DNA from: an uncultured Cellulophaga sp.
GTDB lineage: Bacteria; Bacteroidota; Bacteroidia; Flavobacteriales; Flavobacteriaceae
Length of the DNA: 64,000 bases
Reading direction: 5' to 3'
Assembly (NCBI GenBank): GCA_947492955.1
Contig: CANLOV010000003.1
Coordinates: 248,001 to 312,000 of the forward strand
This document shows positions 44,094-52,871 of the stretch, piece after piece. The notes beneath the pieces were generated by a model, which was given only the letters and a program-made list of their open reading frames with translations, ran no database searches and had not been told where the DNA came from. The number at the start of each line of letters is the position of its first letter. Positions within the stretch are counted from its first letter, which is position 1. Position numbers and translations under genes: made by a program.

Positions 44094-44795
44094 ATGAAAA
44101 AATTAGTATTCTTTACAGCATTATTAGCTTTTGGTTTTTCAACAGCTCAACAATCTAAAAAAAATGAAAAACTAACACTAAAAAAAGACACTTGGTATTT
44201 GGGAGGAGATGCTTCTTTTAGGGATTCTAACAATGAACTCCTTAGAAATGATACTATTAGAAATAGGAATAACAGATATCGATTTAACATTAGCCCAAAA
44301 GTAGGCTACTTTATTCAAGATAATTTACTAGTAGGACTAGGTGTTAATTATAGGTATGGCAAAAATAAAAGTACAAATATGTATACCAATGAAAATAACG
44401 AATTAACTTCAGAAAAATACTGCAATACGGACGAATCATTAGGCATCTTTAGCTACTTAAGAAAATATATTCCAATCTCTAAAAATTTAGCTTTATTTAT
44501 ACAAGGAGAAGTAAAATATAATGAAAATTGGCACAAAATAGAAGACGATGGCGTTCTTTATAACAGTTATAAAGATCATGAAACATTTATAGGTTTTAGA
44601 CCTGGGATCACCTATTTTATTTCTAAAAAATTAGCTTTAGAAACCAATCTAGGGCGAATTGGTTATAGTATTGGCAAAGGAACTAATAAAAATATTAATG
44701 AAACTAACGAACCTAAAATGGAAGATAAGTATAATTCTTTCGATTTTTCTTTTAACTCAACAGATTTAAATTTTGGTTTTGCTTATTATTTTTAA
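44094..44795 (+). CDS. Outer-membrane beta-barrel protein
   Basis: This 233-residue protein has a signal peptide (about 1-19, ending FSTAQQ). Alternating beta-strands such as RFNISPKVGYFIQDNLLVGLGVNY and FIGFRPGITYFISKKLALETNLG are typical of OmpW/porin-like small barrels of flavobacteria, and the C-terminus ends in an aromatic strand, GFAYYF. The open frame extends to 44058, but the signal peptide fixes the start at 44094. Function unknown. It ends in a strong terminator. Confidence 0.85.
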   Translation: MKKLVFFTALLAFGFSTAQQSKKNEKLTLKKDTWYLGGDASFRDSNNELLRNDTIRNRNNRYRFNISPKVGYFIQDNLLVGLGVNYRYGKNKSTNMYTNENNELTSEKYCNTDESLGIFSYLRKYIPISKNLALFIQGEVKYNENWHKIEDDGVLYNSYKDHETFIGFRPGITYFISKKLALETNLGRIGYSIGKGTNKNINETNEPKMEDKYNSFDFSFNSTDLNFGFAYYF

Positions 44796-44809
44796 TTTTA
44801 TAAAATAAG

Positions 44810-44850
44810 AAGCCTTCAAATACTAATGATTAGTATTTGAAGGCTTTATA
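44810..44850 (+). terminator. Terminator between the barrel protein and the hybrid kinase
   Basis: A perfect 16-bp stem (44810-44825 with 44831-44846), 5-nt loop. It stands between convergent genes; the T-tract is short. Confidence 0.8.
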
Positions 44851-44892
44851 AATTCTTGTTAATTTATATAATATATTATGCAGTATCCGCGC

Positions 44893-46884
44893 TTAACTAC
44901 TCAATGCTATCATTGCTTTTTCTAAAAAACAAACCAAATCATTACTAGTTTTTTTAATTTTAACACTATTAGCTACTTGTACCTCCTTTTCAATAGTTGA
45001 GCATAATATCCTTCCTTTATCAAAGTGAAAAACTCCAAAAGTGCCCATAATTAAATGTACTTTCTCTTTTAAGGCTTCTAAATTGTTACTCGCTATTGCT
45101 TCTTTTATATCTAATATATCTTGCGGAGTTCTTTCTAAAAAATATCCTGTAATTTCATTTACAAAATCTTCTCCTTCTTTAATTTTTAGTCTTTTAATTA
45201 TTTCTTTAAAATCATCAAATTTTACTTCTCTATTAAATTCACTATCACTACTAACATTCTTATATTTTAATACTGTTTTTATTAAATCTTGCTCTGTGTA
45301 AGGTTTTGTAATATAATCTACCATACCCATTGCTATACATTTTTCCTTTTCCCCAACTAAGGAATGTGCAGAACATGCTATTATAGGTATATTTATTTTT
45401 AAATCTTCTCTCATTTTTTCTGTAGTAGCAAACCCATCTAATACTGGCATTTGTAAATCCATTAAAATTAAATCATAACTATTATCGGTTATCACATCTA
45501 GGGCTACTTGTCCATTTTCTGCCACATCAATACTTGCTCCCCACCTACTTAAATATGTTTTTGCTAAAATTTGATTATGAATATTATCCTCTACTAATAA
45601 TATACTAAGATTGGCTAACACTTCTTTATCTTCTGTAACAACAGGAAGAACAATTTCTGTATTAGACGCTACTTTTGGCATATCAAAAACAATATTAAAA
45701 GTAAACTCTGAGCCTTTACCAACACTACTAAGCACATTAATTTTTCCCTTATACAAACGTACAAGCATACTAACTATGCTTAAGCCTAAACCTGTGCCTC
45801 CATAAAACCTTGTTGTAGATGTTTCTGCTTGCGAAAAACGCTCAAAAATTGAATCTAATTTATCTTTAGGAATACCAATACCTGTATCTTTTACAGTAAA
45901 AGACACTTTTACTTTAGTTTCTTTAATAAAATCTACAATAGCTCTTAATTCTACACTTCCTTTATTAGTAAATTTAATTGCATTACTAATTAAATTAATA
46001 AAAATTTGAATAAGCCTTGTCTCATCTCCTAATACATAATTTGGTATTTCATTATCTATGGTAGAAATAAGCTTAACACCTTTTTCTTTTGCTATTTGTG
46101 CTTGTAAATTAATTACATGGTGTATAAGCTTATGTAAAGAGATTGGTGTTTTCTCTAAAATAACATTACCACTTTCTAACTTAGATACATCTAATATATC
46201 ATTAATTATTACTTTTAAATTCTGAGAAGAAACTGCTATTATATCTAAATAATCTAATTGCTCTTTTGTTAATACCGTCTTCTTTAACACATCATTAAAA
46301 CCTATTATGGCATTTAAAGGTGTTCTAATTTCATGACTCATGTTAGATAAAAACTCATCTTTTATGCTAGATAGTTTTTCTATTTCAAATTTCTCGCGTC
46401 TTAACCTAATAAGATTCATAAGCGTCTTGGAAATTAACTCCATTATTTTTCGCTTTTCGTTGGTTAAGTTTTTAGGAATAGAATCTATAGCACATAATGC
46501 TCCGATTGCCGCCCCTTCCATATCTACCAATGGTGCTCCTGCGTAAAACCTAATTCTTGGATCAGCAATAACTAACGGGTTATTTTTAAACCTATCGTCT
46601 TCTAAAGTATCTTGAATCTCGAAAACCTCTTCGCCCATTATTGCATATTGACAAAAGGAAATATTCCTAGGGGTATCTTTTACATTAGAACCACTATTAG
46701 ATTTAAACCACTGTCTATTTTCATCTACAAGAGTAACCATACAACTTGATACGCCTAAAATATCACTAGCTAATTCTGTTAGATTATCAAACATTTCCTC
46801 TTTCTCCGTATCTAGTATAGAGTAGTATTTAAGCCTTTCTAAACGAAATGATTCATTTTCTGGAATTGGGGGAGAGATGTTCAT
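44893..46884 (-). CDS. GAF hybrid histidine kinase with REC and HPt domains
   Basis: This 663-residue cytoplasmic multi-domain kinase has an N-terminal GAF domain (about 20-165) and HisKA with His184 in SHEIRTP. An ATPase domain (NAIKFTNKGS, KDTGIGIP, YGGTGLGLSI) follows, then a REC domain with Asp476 in LILMDLQMP, and a C-terminal HPt-like domain with His610 in KVHLIMGTFGVF. The relay His-Asp-His is contained in one chain. The HPt motif departs from the canonical HxLKG. No DNA-binding partner is adjacent; the signal bound by GAF is unknown. Confidence 0.9.
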   Translation of the reverse strand: MNISPPIPENESFRLERLKYYSILDTEKEEMFDNLTELASDILGVSSCMVTLVDENRQWFKSNSGSNVKDTPRNISFCQYAIMGEEVFEIQDTLEDDRFKNNPLVIADPRIRFYAGAPLVDMEGAAIGALCAIDSIPKNLTNEKRKIMELISKTLMNLIRLRREKFEIEKLSSIKDEFLSNMSHEIRTPLNAIIGFNDVLKKTVLTKEQLDYLDIIAVSSQNLKVIINDILDVSKLESGNVILEKTPISLHKLIHHVINLQAQIAKEKGVKLISTIDNEIPNYVLGDETRLIQIFINLISNAIKFTNKGSVELRAIVDFIKETKVKVSFTVKDTGIGIPKDKLDSIFERFSQAETSTTRFYGGTGLGLSIVSMLVRLYKGKINVLSSVGKGSEFTFNIVFDMPKVASNTEIVLPVVTEDKEVLANLSILLVEDNIHNQILAKTYLSRWGASIDVAENGQVALDVITDNSYDLILMDLQMPVLDGFATTEKMREDLKINIPIIACSAHSLVGEKEKCIAMGMVDYITKPYTEQDLIKTVLKYKNVSSDSEFNREVKFDDFKEIIKRLKIKEGEDFVNEITGYFLERTPQDILDIKEAIASNNLEALKEKVHLIMGTFGVFHFDKGRILCSTIEKEVQVANSVKIKKTSNDLVCFLEKAMIALSS

Positions 46885-46928
46885 AATAATAACGTATATA
46901 ATATTTTAACGCTATTTTTCCTTCAATA

Positions 46929-47387
46929 TTACATAATTCCTACATATATACTTGCTTCTCCGTTTGTTGGGTTTATTGCTTTTTCTCCATATACTTCAAA
47001 ATCTGCTTTATAACTTCTATTTAAATTTTGCTTCCAAATACTGGTCCAAACATCGTAAACAGCATTTTTAGTTAAATCTCCTTTTGCTATAAATTTTTTA
47101 TAAACGCCTTCGTTAAAACTCATACCAACCATGCCTTCTGGAACATCTTTTAAATCTTTTACTTTACAGCCTAATAATGCCGTATAGGGTTTTAAATGAT
47201 CACCTTCATACGCTGTGTAAACAGCATAAATATCATTGGTTAATTTATTTGGTATGCTATTTAAAATGTCATCGTTCATAAACTTATTCCATAGAGCACC
47301 TATATCTCTTGCTGCCTCACCGTTTAAATTAGAGGTTCTTACTTTTATACCTATTACTTTAAATGATTCTATTTTTATATTACCCAT
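46929..47387 (-). CDS. GyrI-like effector-binding domain protein
   Basis: This 152-residue single-domain protein resembles the SHS2/GyrI-like small-molecule-binding fold found at the C-terminus of AraC/BmrR regulators and in stand-alone form. Typical patterns are FKVIGIKVRTSN, ALWNKFMND, IYAVYTAYEGDHL and ADFEVYGEKA, with the Tyr and Glu that contact ligands. There is no DNA-binding domain, so it is likely a binding or hydrolytic protein for hydrophobic cations. Start at MGNIKIES; the frame extends further but the extra part is unconserved. It follows the NTF2-like gene by 11 bp. Confidence 0.78.
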   Translation of the reverse strand: MGNIKIESFKVIGIKVRTSNLNGEAARDIGALWNKFMNDDILNSIPNKLTNDIYAVYTAYEGDHLKPYTALLGCKVKDLKDVPEGMVGMSFNEGVYKKFIAKGDLTKNAVYDVWTSIWKQNLNRSYKADFEVYGEKAINPTNGEASIYVGIM

Positions 47388-47398
47388 AATTCTAATAT

Positions 47399-47797
47399 TT
47401 AAACAATTGTTTGATACATAATACTTGTAATTAACCAATTACCATTGTCTTTAGATAAAGACACATAATCGCAACCCCATGCACGAGGTGCCCACTCTAA
47501 TTCTATTTTAACTACAGCTATTTTATCTTGTAGATCCAAAAGCGTTGTATTACAAGTACCATTAGGCATTATTTTTTTTAAATTATAAGTTGCTGCCCAT
47601 TGCTTTATTTCTTTGTAATTATGAATAGACTTATCTAACCATTTATCATTTTCAAAATCATAAATAAACCCAATTTTTACACATTCTGGAGAAAAATAAT
47701 CATTTACCAATTGGGGTTTTACTTCTTTAAAAGCTTGTACATACTTTTCTGCTATTGCAGTTACTACTTGTTCTTCTTTTCCTATTTCTGCTATCAT
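47399..47797 (-). CDS. NTF2-like / putative lumazine-binding family protein
   Basis: This is a 132-residue SnoaL/NTF2-type cone fold: EEQVVTAIAEKYVQAFKE at the N-terminus and a terminal sheet pattern DKIAVVKIELEW ... WLITSIMYQ. The pattern matches the family called putative lumazine-binding. No catalytic residues can be named. Probably co-transcribed with the GyrI-like gene 11 bp downstream. Confidence 0.78.
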   Translation of the reverse strand: MIAEIGKEEQVVTAIAEKYVQAFKEVKPQLVNDYFSPECVKIGFIYDFENDKWLDKSIHNYKEIKQWAATYNLKKIMPNGTCNTTLLDLQDKIAVVKIELEWAPRAWGCDYVSLSKDNGNWLITSIMYQTIV

Positions 47798-47880
47798 ACT
47801 TTTATTATGGTTTTACATATTAATACCATAAAAGTAAAATCTAACGATGCCAAACAATGTCAGGGGTAATTTTTATTTAT

Positions 47881-47910
47881 AAAAAAAGGCACCTTTATAA
47901 AGGTGCCTTT
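47881..47910 (-). terminator. folD terminator
   Basis: AAAGGCACCTTT (47885-47896) pairs with 47899-47910 and is followed by T on the minus strand. It lies 24 bp past the folD stop. Confidence 0.8.
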
Positions 47911-47933
47911 GTAAAAATCTATGAAAGAGATTT

Positions 47934-48821
47934 TTATTTTTTCTTACTAATATGTCTCTCTCTGGCTAATAATGTGTTTTTTAATAGCATTGCTATAGTC
48001 ATTGGACCTACACCTCCAGGTACTGGTGTAATAAAAGATGCTTTTTTACTTACACTCTCAAAATCTACATCACCTGCTAACCTGTAACCATTCTTTTTAG
48101 TTTGATCTGGCACTCTGGTAATTCCTACATCAATTACCACTACATCTTCTTTTACCATATCTCCTGTTAAGAATTCGGAAATACCAATAGCAGCTACAAC
48201 AATATCTGCCCTTTTTGTAATTTCTTTTAAATCTTTAGATCTACTATGAACTACAGTAACTGTTGCATCGCCTGCTTTACGCTTTTGACTCATTAAAATA
48301 CTCATGGGTCTACCAACAATATGGCTTCTTCCTAAGACAACTACGTTTTTGCCAGATGTTTCTACCTGATACCTTTCTAATAACTCCATAATACCATAGG
48401 GTGTTGCTGGTAAAAAGGTAGGTAAATCTAAAGCCATTTTACCTACATTGGTAGGATGAAAACCATCTACATCTTTATCGGTATCTATAGCCATTAAAAT
48501 TTTTTGCTCATCTATTTGATCAGGCAAAGGCAACTGAACTATAAATCCATCGATATCATCATTAGTATTTAGTTCGTTTATTTTTTCTAACAACTCTTCT
48601 TCTGAAGTATATTCTGGTAATTCAATTAACGTAGAATTAAATCCTATTTTTTCACATGCTTTTACTTTTGCATTTACATAGGTCATACTTGCGCCATCAC
48701 TCCCAACTAATACAGCTGCTAAATGTGGCACTTTTTCTTTACGCTCTTTCATTTTTACTACCTCGGCAGTAATTTCTTCTTTTATCTGATTCGATATTTT
48801 TTTACCGTCTAATAACTCCAT
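47934..48821 (-). CDS. folD: Bifunctional methylene-THF dehydrogenase/methenyl-THF cyclohydrolase
   Basis: This 295-residue cytosolic enzyme interconverts one-carbon folates with NADP. The catalytic Lys region is [15 protein letters not shown], the substrate motif is QLPLPDQID, the NADP-binding segment is [14 protein letters not shown], and the signature [12 protein letters not shown] is near the C-terminus. It lies 49 bp after ffh in the same direction and may be co-transcribed. Confidence 0.96.
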   Translation of the reverse strand: MELLDGKKISNQIKEEITAEVVKMKERKEKVPHLAAVLVGSDGASMTYVNAKVKACEKIGFNSTLIELPEYTSEEELLEKINELNTNDDIDGFIVQLPLPDQIDEQKILMAIDTDKDVDGFHPTNVGKMALDLPTFLPATPYGIMELLERYQVETSGKNVVVLGRSHIVGRPMSILMSQKRKAGDATVTVVHSRSKDLKEITKRADIVVAAIGISEFLTGDMVKEDVVVIDVGITRVPDQTKKNGYRLAGDVDFESVSKKASFITPVPGGVGPMTIAMLLKNTLLARERHISKKK

Positions 48822-48870
48822 TGTCTATTATCGTGAGTTTATATTTTATATTTATTTAATGGCTGATAAT

Positions 48871-50208
48871 TTAACGCATACCTTTCATGGCACCCATCAT
48901 CTGCATCATTTTTTTACCGCCACCGCCTTGCATCATCTTCATCATCTTACTCATTTGGTTAAATTGCTTTAGTAATTGGTTTACCTCTTGTATGGTACGT
49001 CCACTACCTTTAGCAATTCTCTTTTTTCTACTAGCATTTAATTTGGCTGGTGTAGATCTTTCTAATGGTGTCATAGAATGTATAATTGCCTCTATATGCT
49101 TAAAGGCATCATCGTCTATATCTAAACCTTTCATTGCCTTTCCTGCACCAGGAATCATCCCCATTAAATCCTTCATACTACCCATTTTCTTAATCTGCTG
49201 AATCTGACTTAAAAAGTCATCAAAACCAAACTTATTCTTGGCAATTTTCTTTTGAATTTTACGAGCTTCCTCTTCATCGAACTGCTCTTGTGCTCGTTCT
49301 ACTAAAGAAACAACATCTCCCATTCCTAGGATACGATCTGCCATACGTGTTGGGTAAAACACGTCTATAGCATCCATTTTTTCTCCTGTACCAATAAATT
49401 TAATTGGTTTATTTACTACAGATTTAATAGATATTGCTGCACCACCACGAGTATCACCATCTAACTTGGTTAAAATTACTCCATCAAAATTTAAAATATC
49501 ATTAAATGCTTTTGCTGTATTTACAGCATCTTGCCCTGTCATGGCATCTACAACAAATAATGTTTCTTGTGGTTGTATTGCTTTATGAACGTTAGATATT
49601 TCGTTCATCATTTCTTCATCTACTGCCAAACGGCCAGCGGTATCTATTATTACCACATTATTTCCGTTTGCTTTAGCATGTGCTATAGCTGCTTTAGAAA
49701 TAGCTACTGGATCTGTATTTCCTCTATCCGAATATACTTCTACTCCTATTTGCTCTCCTACTACATGCAATTGATCTATTGCCGCAGGACGGTATATATC
49801 ACAAGCTACCAATAAAGGTTTCTTATTCTTTTTTGTTTTTAAAAAGTTACCTAATTTACCTGTAAAAGTTGTTTTACCAGAACCTTGTAGTCCTGACATT
49901 AATATTACAGACGGGTTTCCTGATAAATTAATACCTTCTACATCTCCTCCCATGAGTTCTACCAACTCATCTTTAACCAACTTCACCATTAACTGCCCTG
50001 GTTGCAGGGTTGTTAATACATCTTGACCTAGTGCTTTTTCTTTTACTCTAGCTGTAAATTCTTTGGCTATTTTAAAGTTAACATCGGCATCTAATAAAGC
50101 TCTACGTACTTCTTTTAAAGTTTCTGCAACATTAATTTCTGTTATTTGCCCGTGCCCCTTTAAAACGTGGAGTGCTTTATCTAACTTATCACTTAAATTA
50201 TCAAACAT
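48871..50208 (-). CDS. ffh: Signal recognition particle GTPase
   Basis: This 445-residue SRP54 homolog binds 4.5S RNA and signal sequences for co-translational membrane targeting. N and G domains show GLQGSGKTTF (G1), DTAGRL (G3) and TKLDGDTRGG (G4). The Met-rich M domain closes the protein (SKMMKMMQGGGGKKMMQMMGAMKGM). The length is normal. Promoter box 26 nt upstream. Confidence 0.97.
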   Translation of the reverse strand: MFDNLSDKLDKALHVLKGHGQITEINVAETLKEVRRALLDADVNFKIAKEFTARVKEKALGQDVLTTLQPGQLMVKLVKDELVELMGGDVEGINLSGNPSVILMSGLQGSGKTTFTGKLGNFLKTKKNKKPLLVACDIYRPAAIDQLHVVGEQIGVEVYSDRGNTDPVAISKAAIAHAKANGNNVVIIDTAGRLAVDEEMMNEISNVHKAIQPQETLFVVDAMTGQDAVNTAKAFNDILNFDGVILTKLDGDTRGGAAISIKSVVNKPIKFIGTGEKMDAIDVFYPTRMADRILGMGDVVSLVERAQEQFDEEEARKIQKKIAKNKFGFDDFLSQIQQIKKMGSMKDLMGMIPGAGKAMKGLDIDDDAFKHIEAIIHSMTPLERSTPAKLNASRKKRIAKGSGRTIQEVNQLLKQFNQMSKMMKMMQGGGGKKMMQMMGAMKGMR

Positions 50209-50233
50209 AGTCTTACCTTATTATCAAGAAATG

Positions 50234-50241
50234 CAAATTTA
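50234..50241 (-). promoter_or_regulatory. -7 box of ffh
   Basis: TAAATTTG on the minus strand fits TAnnTTTG and ends 26 nt before the ffh start codon. A TTTC at about 50266-50269 is the only -33-like element. Confidence 0.5.
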
Positions 50242-50285
50242 GTGATTTGAACATTACTATTGAAGAAACACTTTACAAACTAAAA

Positions 50286-50322
50286 AATAAAGGCTGCTAA
50301 ATTTAATTTAGCAGCCTTTATT
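50286..50322 (-). terminator. Terminator after the large lipoprotein gene
   Basis: An 18-bp palindrome around a single base (50286-50303 with 50305-50322); the effective loop is the A/T centre. It lies 21 bp past the lipoprotein stop. Confidence 0.78.
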
Positions 50323-50342
50323 AATTTGTGCAATTAATAATC

Positions 50343-52124
50343 TTATTGATCAAGACGTTCTAATACTATAACACTATATGTTTCGTCATCGTTTAAATGT
50401 TTTAACTCTACACGATCACCAGTCTCAGATGCTGTAACAAACTTCCAATCATTAGTTATTAATCCTTGAAAAGGTGAATCTCCTGCAAAATTTAAGTACA
50501 CTTTTAAATTGTAATCAATATCCATAAGTACTCGCCATACACCTACTCCTCCTGGTGTTCCTAAGCTTGTATTAACAATTGTAGTTTGATTATTTAATTG
50601 TAGGCTTATAGTTTTATCCTCAAATAAATCTGTTTTATCTTCTTCTCCTTTAAAATATGATGCTACAACCCAATCTTCTCCTTTTAATACATTTTTAAGC
50701 CCAGAAATTTCAGCGTTTGTATCACCATCATCACATAACCTTTCTAAGATAAGTTCATAATTTGTGCCTTCTATATTAAATTGTAAACGCTTATTTCTTA
50801 AATCTGACAACAACCACTCAAAACTTACCTCTTGCTCATCTTCCATAATAATAGCCATTACTAGTTTACCTTCTTGGTTGGTAGTTATAGCCCATGTTCC
50901 ATTACTAACCGCATGACCATTAGTTAAAATAACTAAACCATCTGATTTAAATTCAAAGGCTAAGCCTAATAAACGGTCTATATTTTCATTATTTAATTTT
51001 ACTTTTTGGATTATCCACGCACATTCTTTTAAAACTTCTCTTAATGTATCTGGCGAAGAAGTATCTGGTAAATCACATGCCTTTTTCATAACAATTTTAT
51101 TCCCACCTTCTGCAAATAATTTAATTTTACCTGGCTCTAATTCATAGATAAACCAATCTAATGTAAAATCTACTAATTCCTCGAACTCTAATTTTAATAG
51201 TACTCTAAAATCGCTTACTCTAGTATTCCAAGTTCCTGTAAGCATTTCTCCATTTCTTCCTTTAACTTTTACTACCCCATCTTCTGTAAAGTTCATTACA
51301 TACTCAAAATACTGTTCTCTTTGGCTTTGGTTATCTCTTTGTACATCATAAACTAACCAAGGACACTGTACTAAATAGTTATCTAAACGTTCTTTTGTAA
51401 AATCATCATCGTTATGATCATCATCATCATCCTCATCACACATACCTTTAGCTCTCTCTATTGCTGCAGCTAATTCTTCGTTATTATTTACCATAGTTTT
51501 AGTACCATCATACAACTCTAATTCTACAGGAAAATCGATACTTACAATATCATTATCATCTAAGCCAGCAAAAAATCTTCTTAATTCTTTATCGCTATTT
51601 ACAGTTACGTTACCTGTTTGCTCTCTATTAATATCAAAAGTGTATAATTTAATAGGGTATACAAAATCGATACACTCAATATCATCGTCGTTACCACCTT
51701 CTACACATTCTTCTGCTATGGCACGCAAATCTTCTTTCCCATTAATTACAATCTCTGTAAAATCTGCAAGGGTTACTGTAATAGGAAAAATAAATTCTAA
51801 TACATCTATATCATCATCAACAGCATCAAAAAGTTCTTCTATTGTTTTTAAATCTTCGATAGCATCTATAGTTACATCTAAACCTTTTACCGTTACCGTG
51901 TAAGGGAATTTAACCGCAAAACAACTGGCTCCATCTACTATATTATCAAAAGAACCATCATTAGCAGCGGTATTTGTTACCAGCTTTGCTGTAGTAGAAT
52001 TTGCTGTAATGGTTTCTTGTTCGTTTGGTTCTGTTACATCTTCGAATTCATCTTGACACGAAGTGAAAGTTAATGCCATCATAAGTAGGCTTGTGCATGC
52101 TAAGAATTTAATTAAATGTTTCAT
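50343..52124 (-). CDS. Large acidic repeat-containing lipoprotein
   Basis: This 593-residue lipoprotein has a lipobox ending TFTSC. Residues about 68-230 hold four short repeats of the type FPxxVxLxDxxxxxVNxxEDLxxAI. An acidic run of Asp with one His follows (about 233-246). Then come three lipocalin-like repeats of about 105 residues, each with a GTW-type strand and a hydrophobic end (about 248-355, 365-470, 480-590). No catalytic motif. It is divergent from the ECF sigma gene and shares its upstream motif with fecR, so it probably belongs to the same regulon. Function unknown; an adhesive or metal/ligand-binding surface role is a guess. Confidence 0.75.
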   Translation of the reverse strand: MKHLIKFLACTSLLMMALTFTSCQDEFEDVTEPNEQETITANSTTAKLVTNTAANDGSFDNIVDGASCFAVKFPYTVTVKGLDVTIDAIEDLKTIEELFDAVDDDIDVLEFIFPITVTLADFTEIVINGKEDLRAIAEECVEGGNDDDIECIDFVYPIKLYTFDINREQTGNVTVNSDKELRRFFAGLDDNDIVSIDFPVELELYDGTKTMVNNNEELAAAIERAKGMCDEDDDDDHNDDDFTKERLDNYLVQCPWLVYDVQRDNQSQREQYFEYVMNFTEDGVVKVKGRNGEMLTGTWNTRVSDFRVLLKLEFEELVDFTLDWFIYELEPGKIKLFAEGGNKIVMKKACDLPDTSSPDTLREVLKECAWIIQKVKLNNENIDRLLGLAFEFKSDGLVILTNGHAVSNGTWAITTNQEGKLVMAIIMEDEQEVSFEWLLSDLRNKRLQFNIEGTNYELILERLCDDGDTNAEISGLKNVLKGEDWVVASYFKGEEDKTDLFEDKTISLQLNNQTTIVNTSLGTPGGVGVWRVLMDIDYNLKVYLNFAGDSPFQGLITNDWKFVTASETGDRVELKHLNDDETYSVIVLERLDQ

Positions 52125-52150
52125 AATGATTTGGATTATTTTTAGTTTCT

Positions 52151-52188
52151 ATACCAATGAAACAACTATCTCTAAAAATACCCTACTT
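52151..52188 (-). promoter_or_regulatory. Putative ECF sigma target promoter, lipoprotein side
   Basis: On the minus strand AAGTAGGGT (52188-52180), 14 nt, then TTGTT (52165-52161) and TCAT. The same pair with the same spacing stands before fecR. The element ends about 27-37 nt before the lipoprotein start. Confidence 0.6.
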
Positions 52189-52210
52189 ATTTTTTTATTT
52201 ATTTTTAAGA

Positions 52211-52218
52211 TATCTTTG
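52211..52218 (+). promoter_or_regulatory. -7 box of the ECF sigma gene
   Basis: TATCTTTG fits the housekeeping TAnnTTTG box, 14 nt before the GTG start. No TTG -33 is clear. It suggests the sigma gene itself is read by the main sigma factor. Confidence 0.5.
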
Positions 52219-52232
52219 AAAAAAAACAAATA

Positions 52233-52745
52233 GTGGCATCTAAAAATAATAATTCTGTTTGTGAAGATAAGGTATACAGCCATATCTTTACTACTAATGC
52301 AAAAACGGTTTTTAATTATATATATTATAAGTTTGGCAACGAAGAAAAGGCTAACGATGCTGTGCAAGAAGCTTTTTTAAAATTATGGGAGAATTGCGCT
52401 AAAGTAAGTCCCGAAAAAGCAAAATCGTATGTATATACTATTGCCAACAACCTATACTTAAATGTATTAAAAGCGGAAAAAGTACGTCTTAAACATGCCG
52501 ATAAAACCTTAAAAGTATCTAATGAGTCTCCAGAATTTATATTAGAACATAAAGAATACCAGGACAAATTAGATGCTGCCCTTAATAGTTTACCAGAAAA
52601 CCAACGCACTACTTTTTTATTGAATAGAATTGATGGAAAAAAATATGCTGAGATTGCCGAAATGGAAGGTGTTAGTATAAAGGCTATTGAAAAACGAATG
52701 CATTTAGCTCTAAAATCTCTTAGAGAAAAAATTGATGGTATATAA
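52233..52745 (+). CDS. ECF RNA polymerase sigma factor (FecI-like)
   Basis: This 170-residue sigma factor has region 2 (FNYIYYKFGNEEKANDAVQEAFLKLWEN, about 29-56) and region 4 (LPENQRTTFLLNRIDGKKYAEIAEMEGVSIKAIEKRMHLALKSLREKI, about 115-165). The start is GTG at 52233. It is followed by fecR and a TonB receptor with an N-terminal signalling domain: the classic cell-surface signalling set in which receptor occupancy frees the sigma factor through FecR. Divergent from the lipoprotein gene, likely one of its targets. Confidence 0.92.
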   Translation: MASKNNNSVCEDKVYSHIFTTNAKTVFNYIYYKFGNEEKANDAVQEAFLKLWENCAKVSPEKAKSYVYTIANNLYLNVLKAEKVRLKHADKTLKVSNESPEFILEHKEYQDKLDAALNSLPENQRTTFLLNRIDGKKYAEIAEMEGVSIKAIEKRMHLALKSLREKIDGI

Positions 52746-52820
52746 ATTAGTTGGTAGTGAAAATAAAAAAACTAAACTTAAAATCTGCTCTCTAACTTTT
52801 TCTAATTTTATAAAATAGAA

Positions 52821-52860
52821 AAGTAGGGTTTTTAGATTTTAAATTGTTATTCATATATAA
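52821..52860 (+). promoter_or_regulatory. Putative ECF sigma target promoter, fecR side
   Basis: AAGTAGGGT (52821-52829), 14 nt, TTGTT (52844-52848) then ATTCAT. It matches the lipoprotein-side element in sequence and spacing and lies 12-50 nt before the fecR start. Confidence 0.6.
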
Positions 52861-52871
52861 AGCATAAGATC

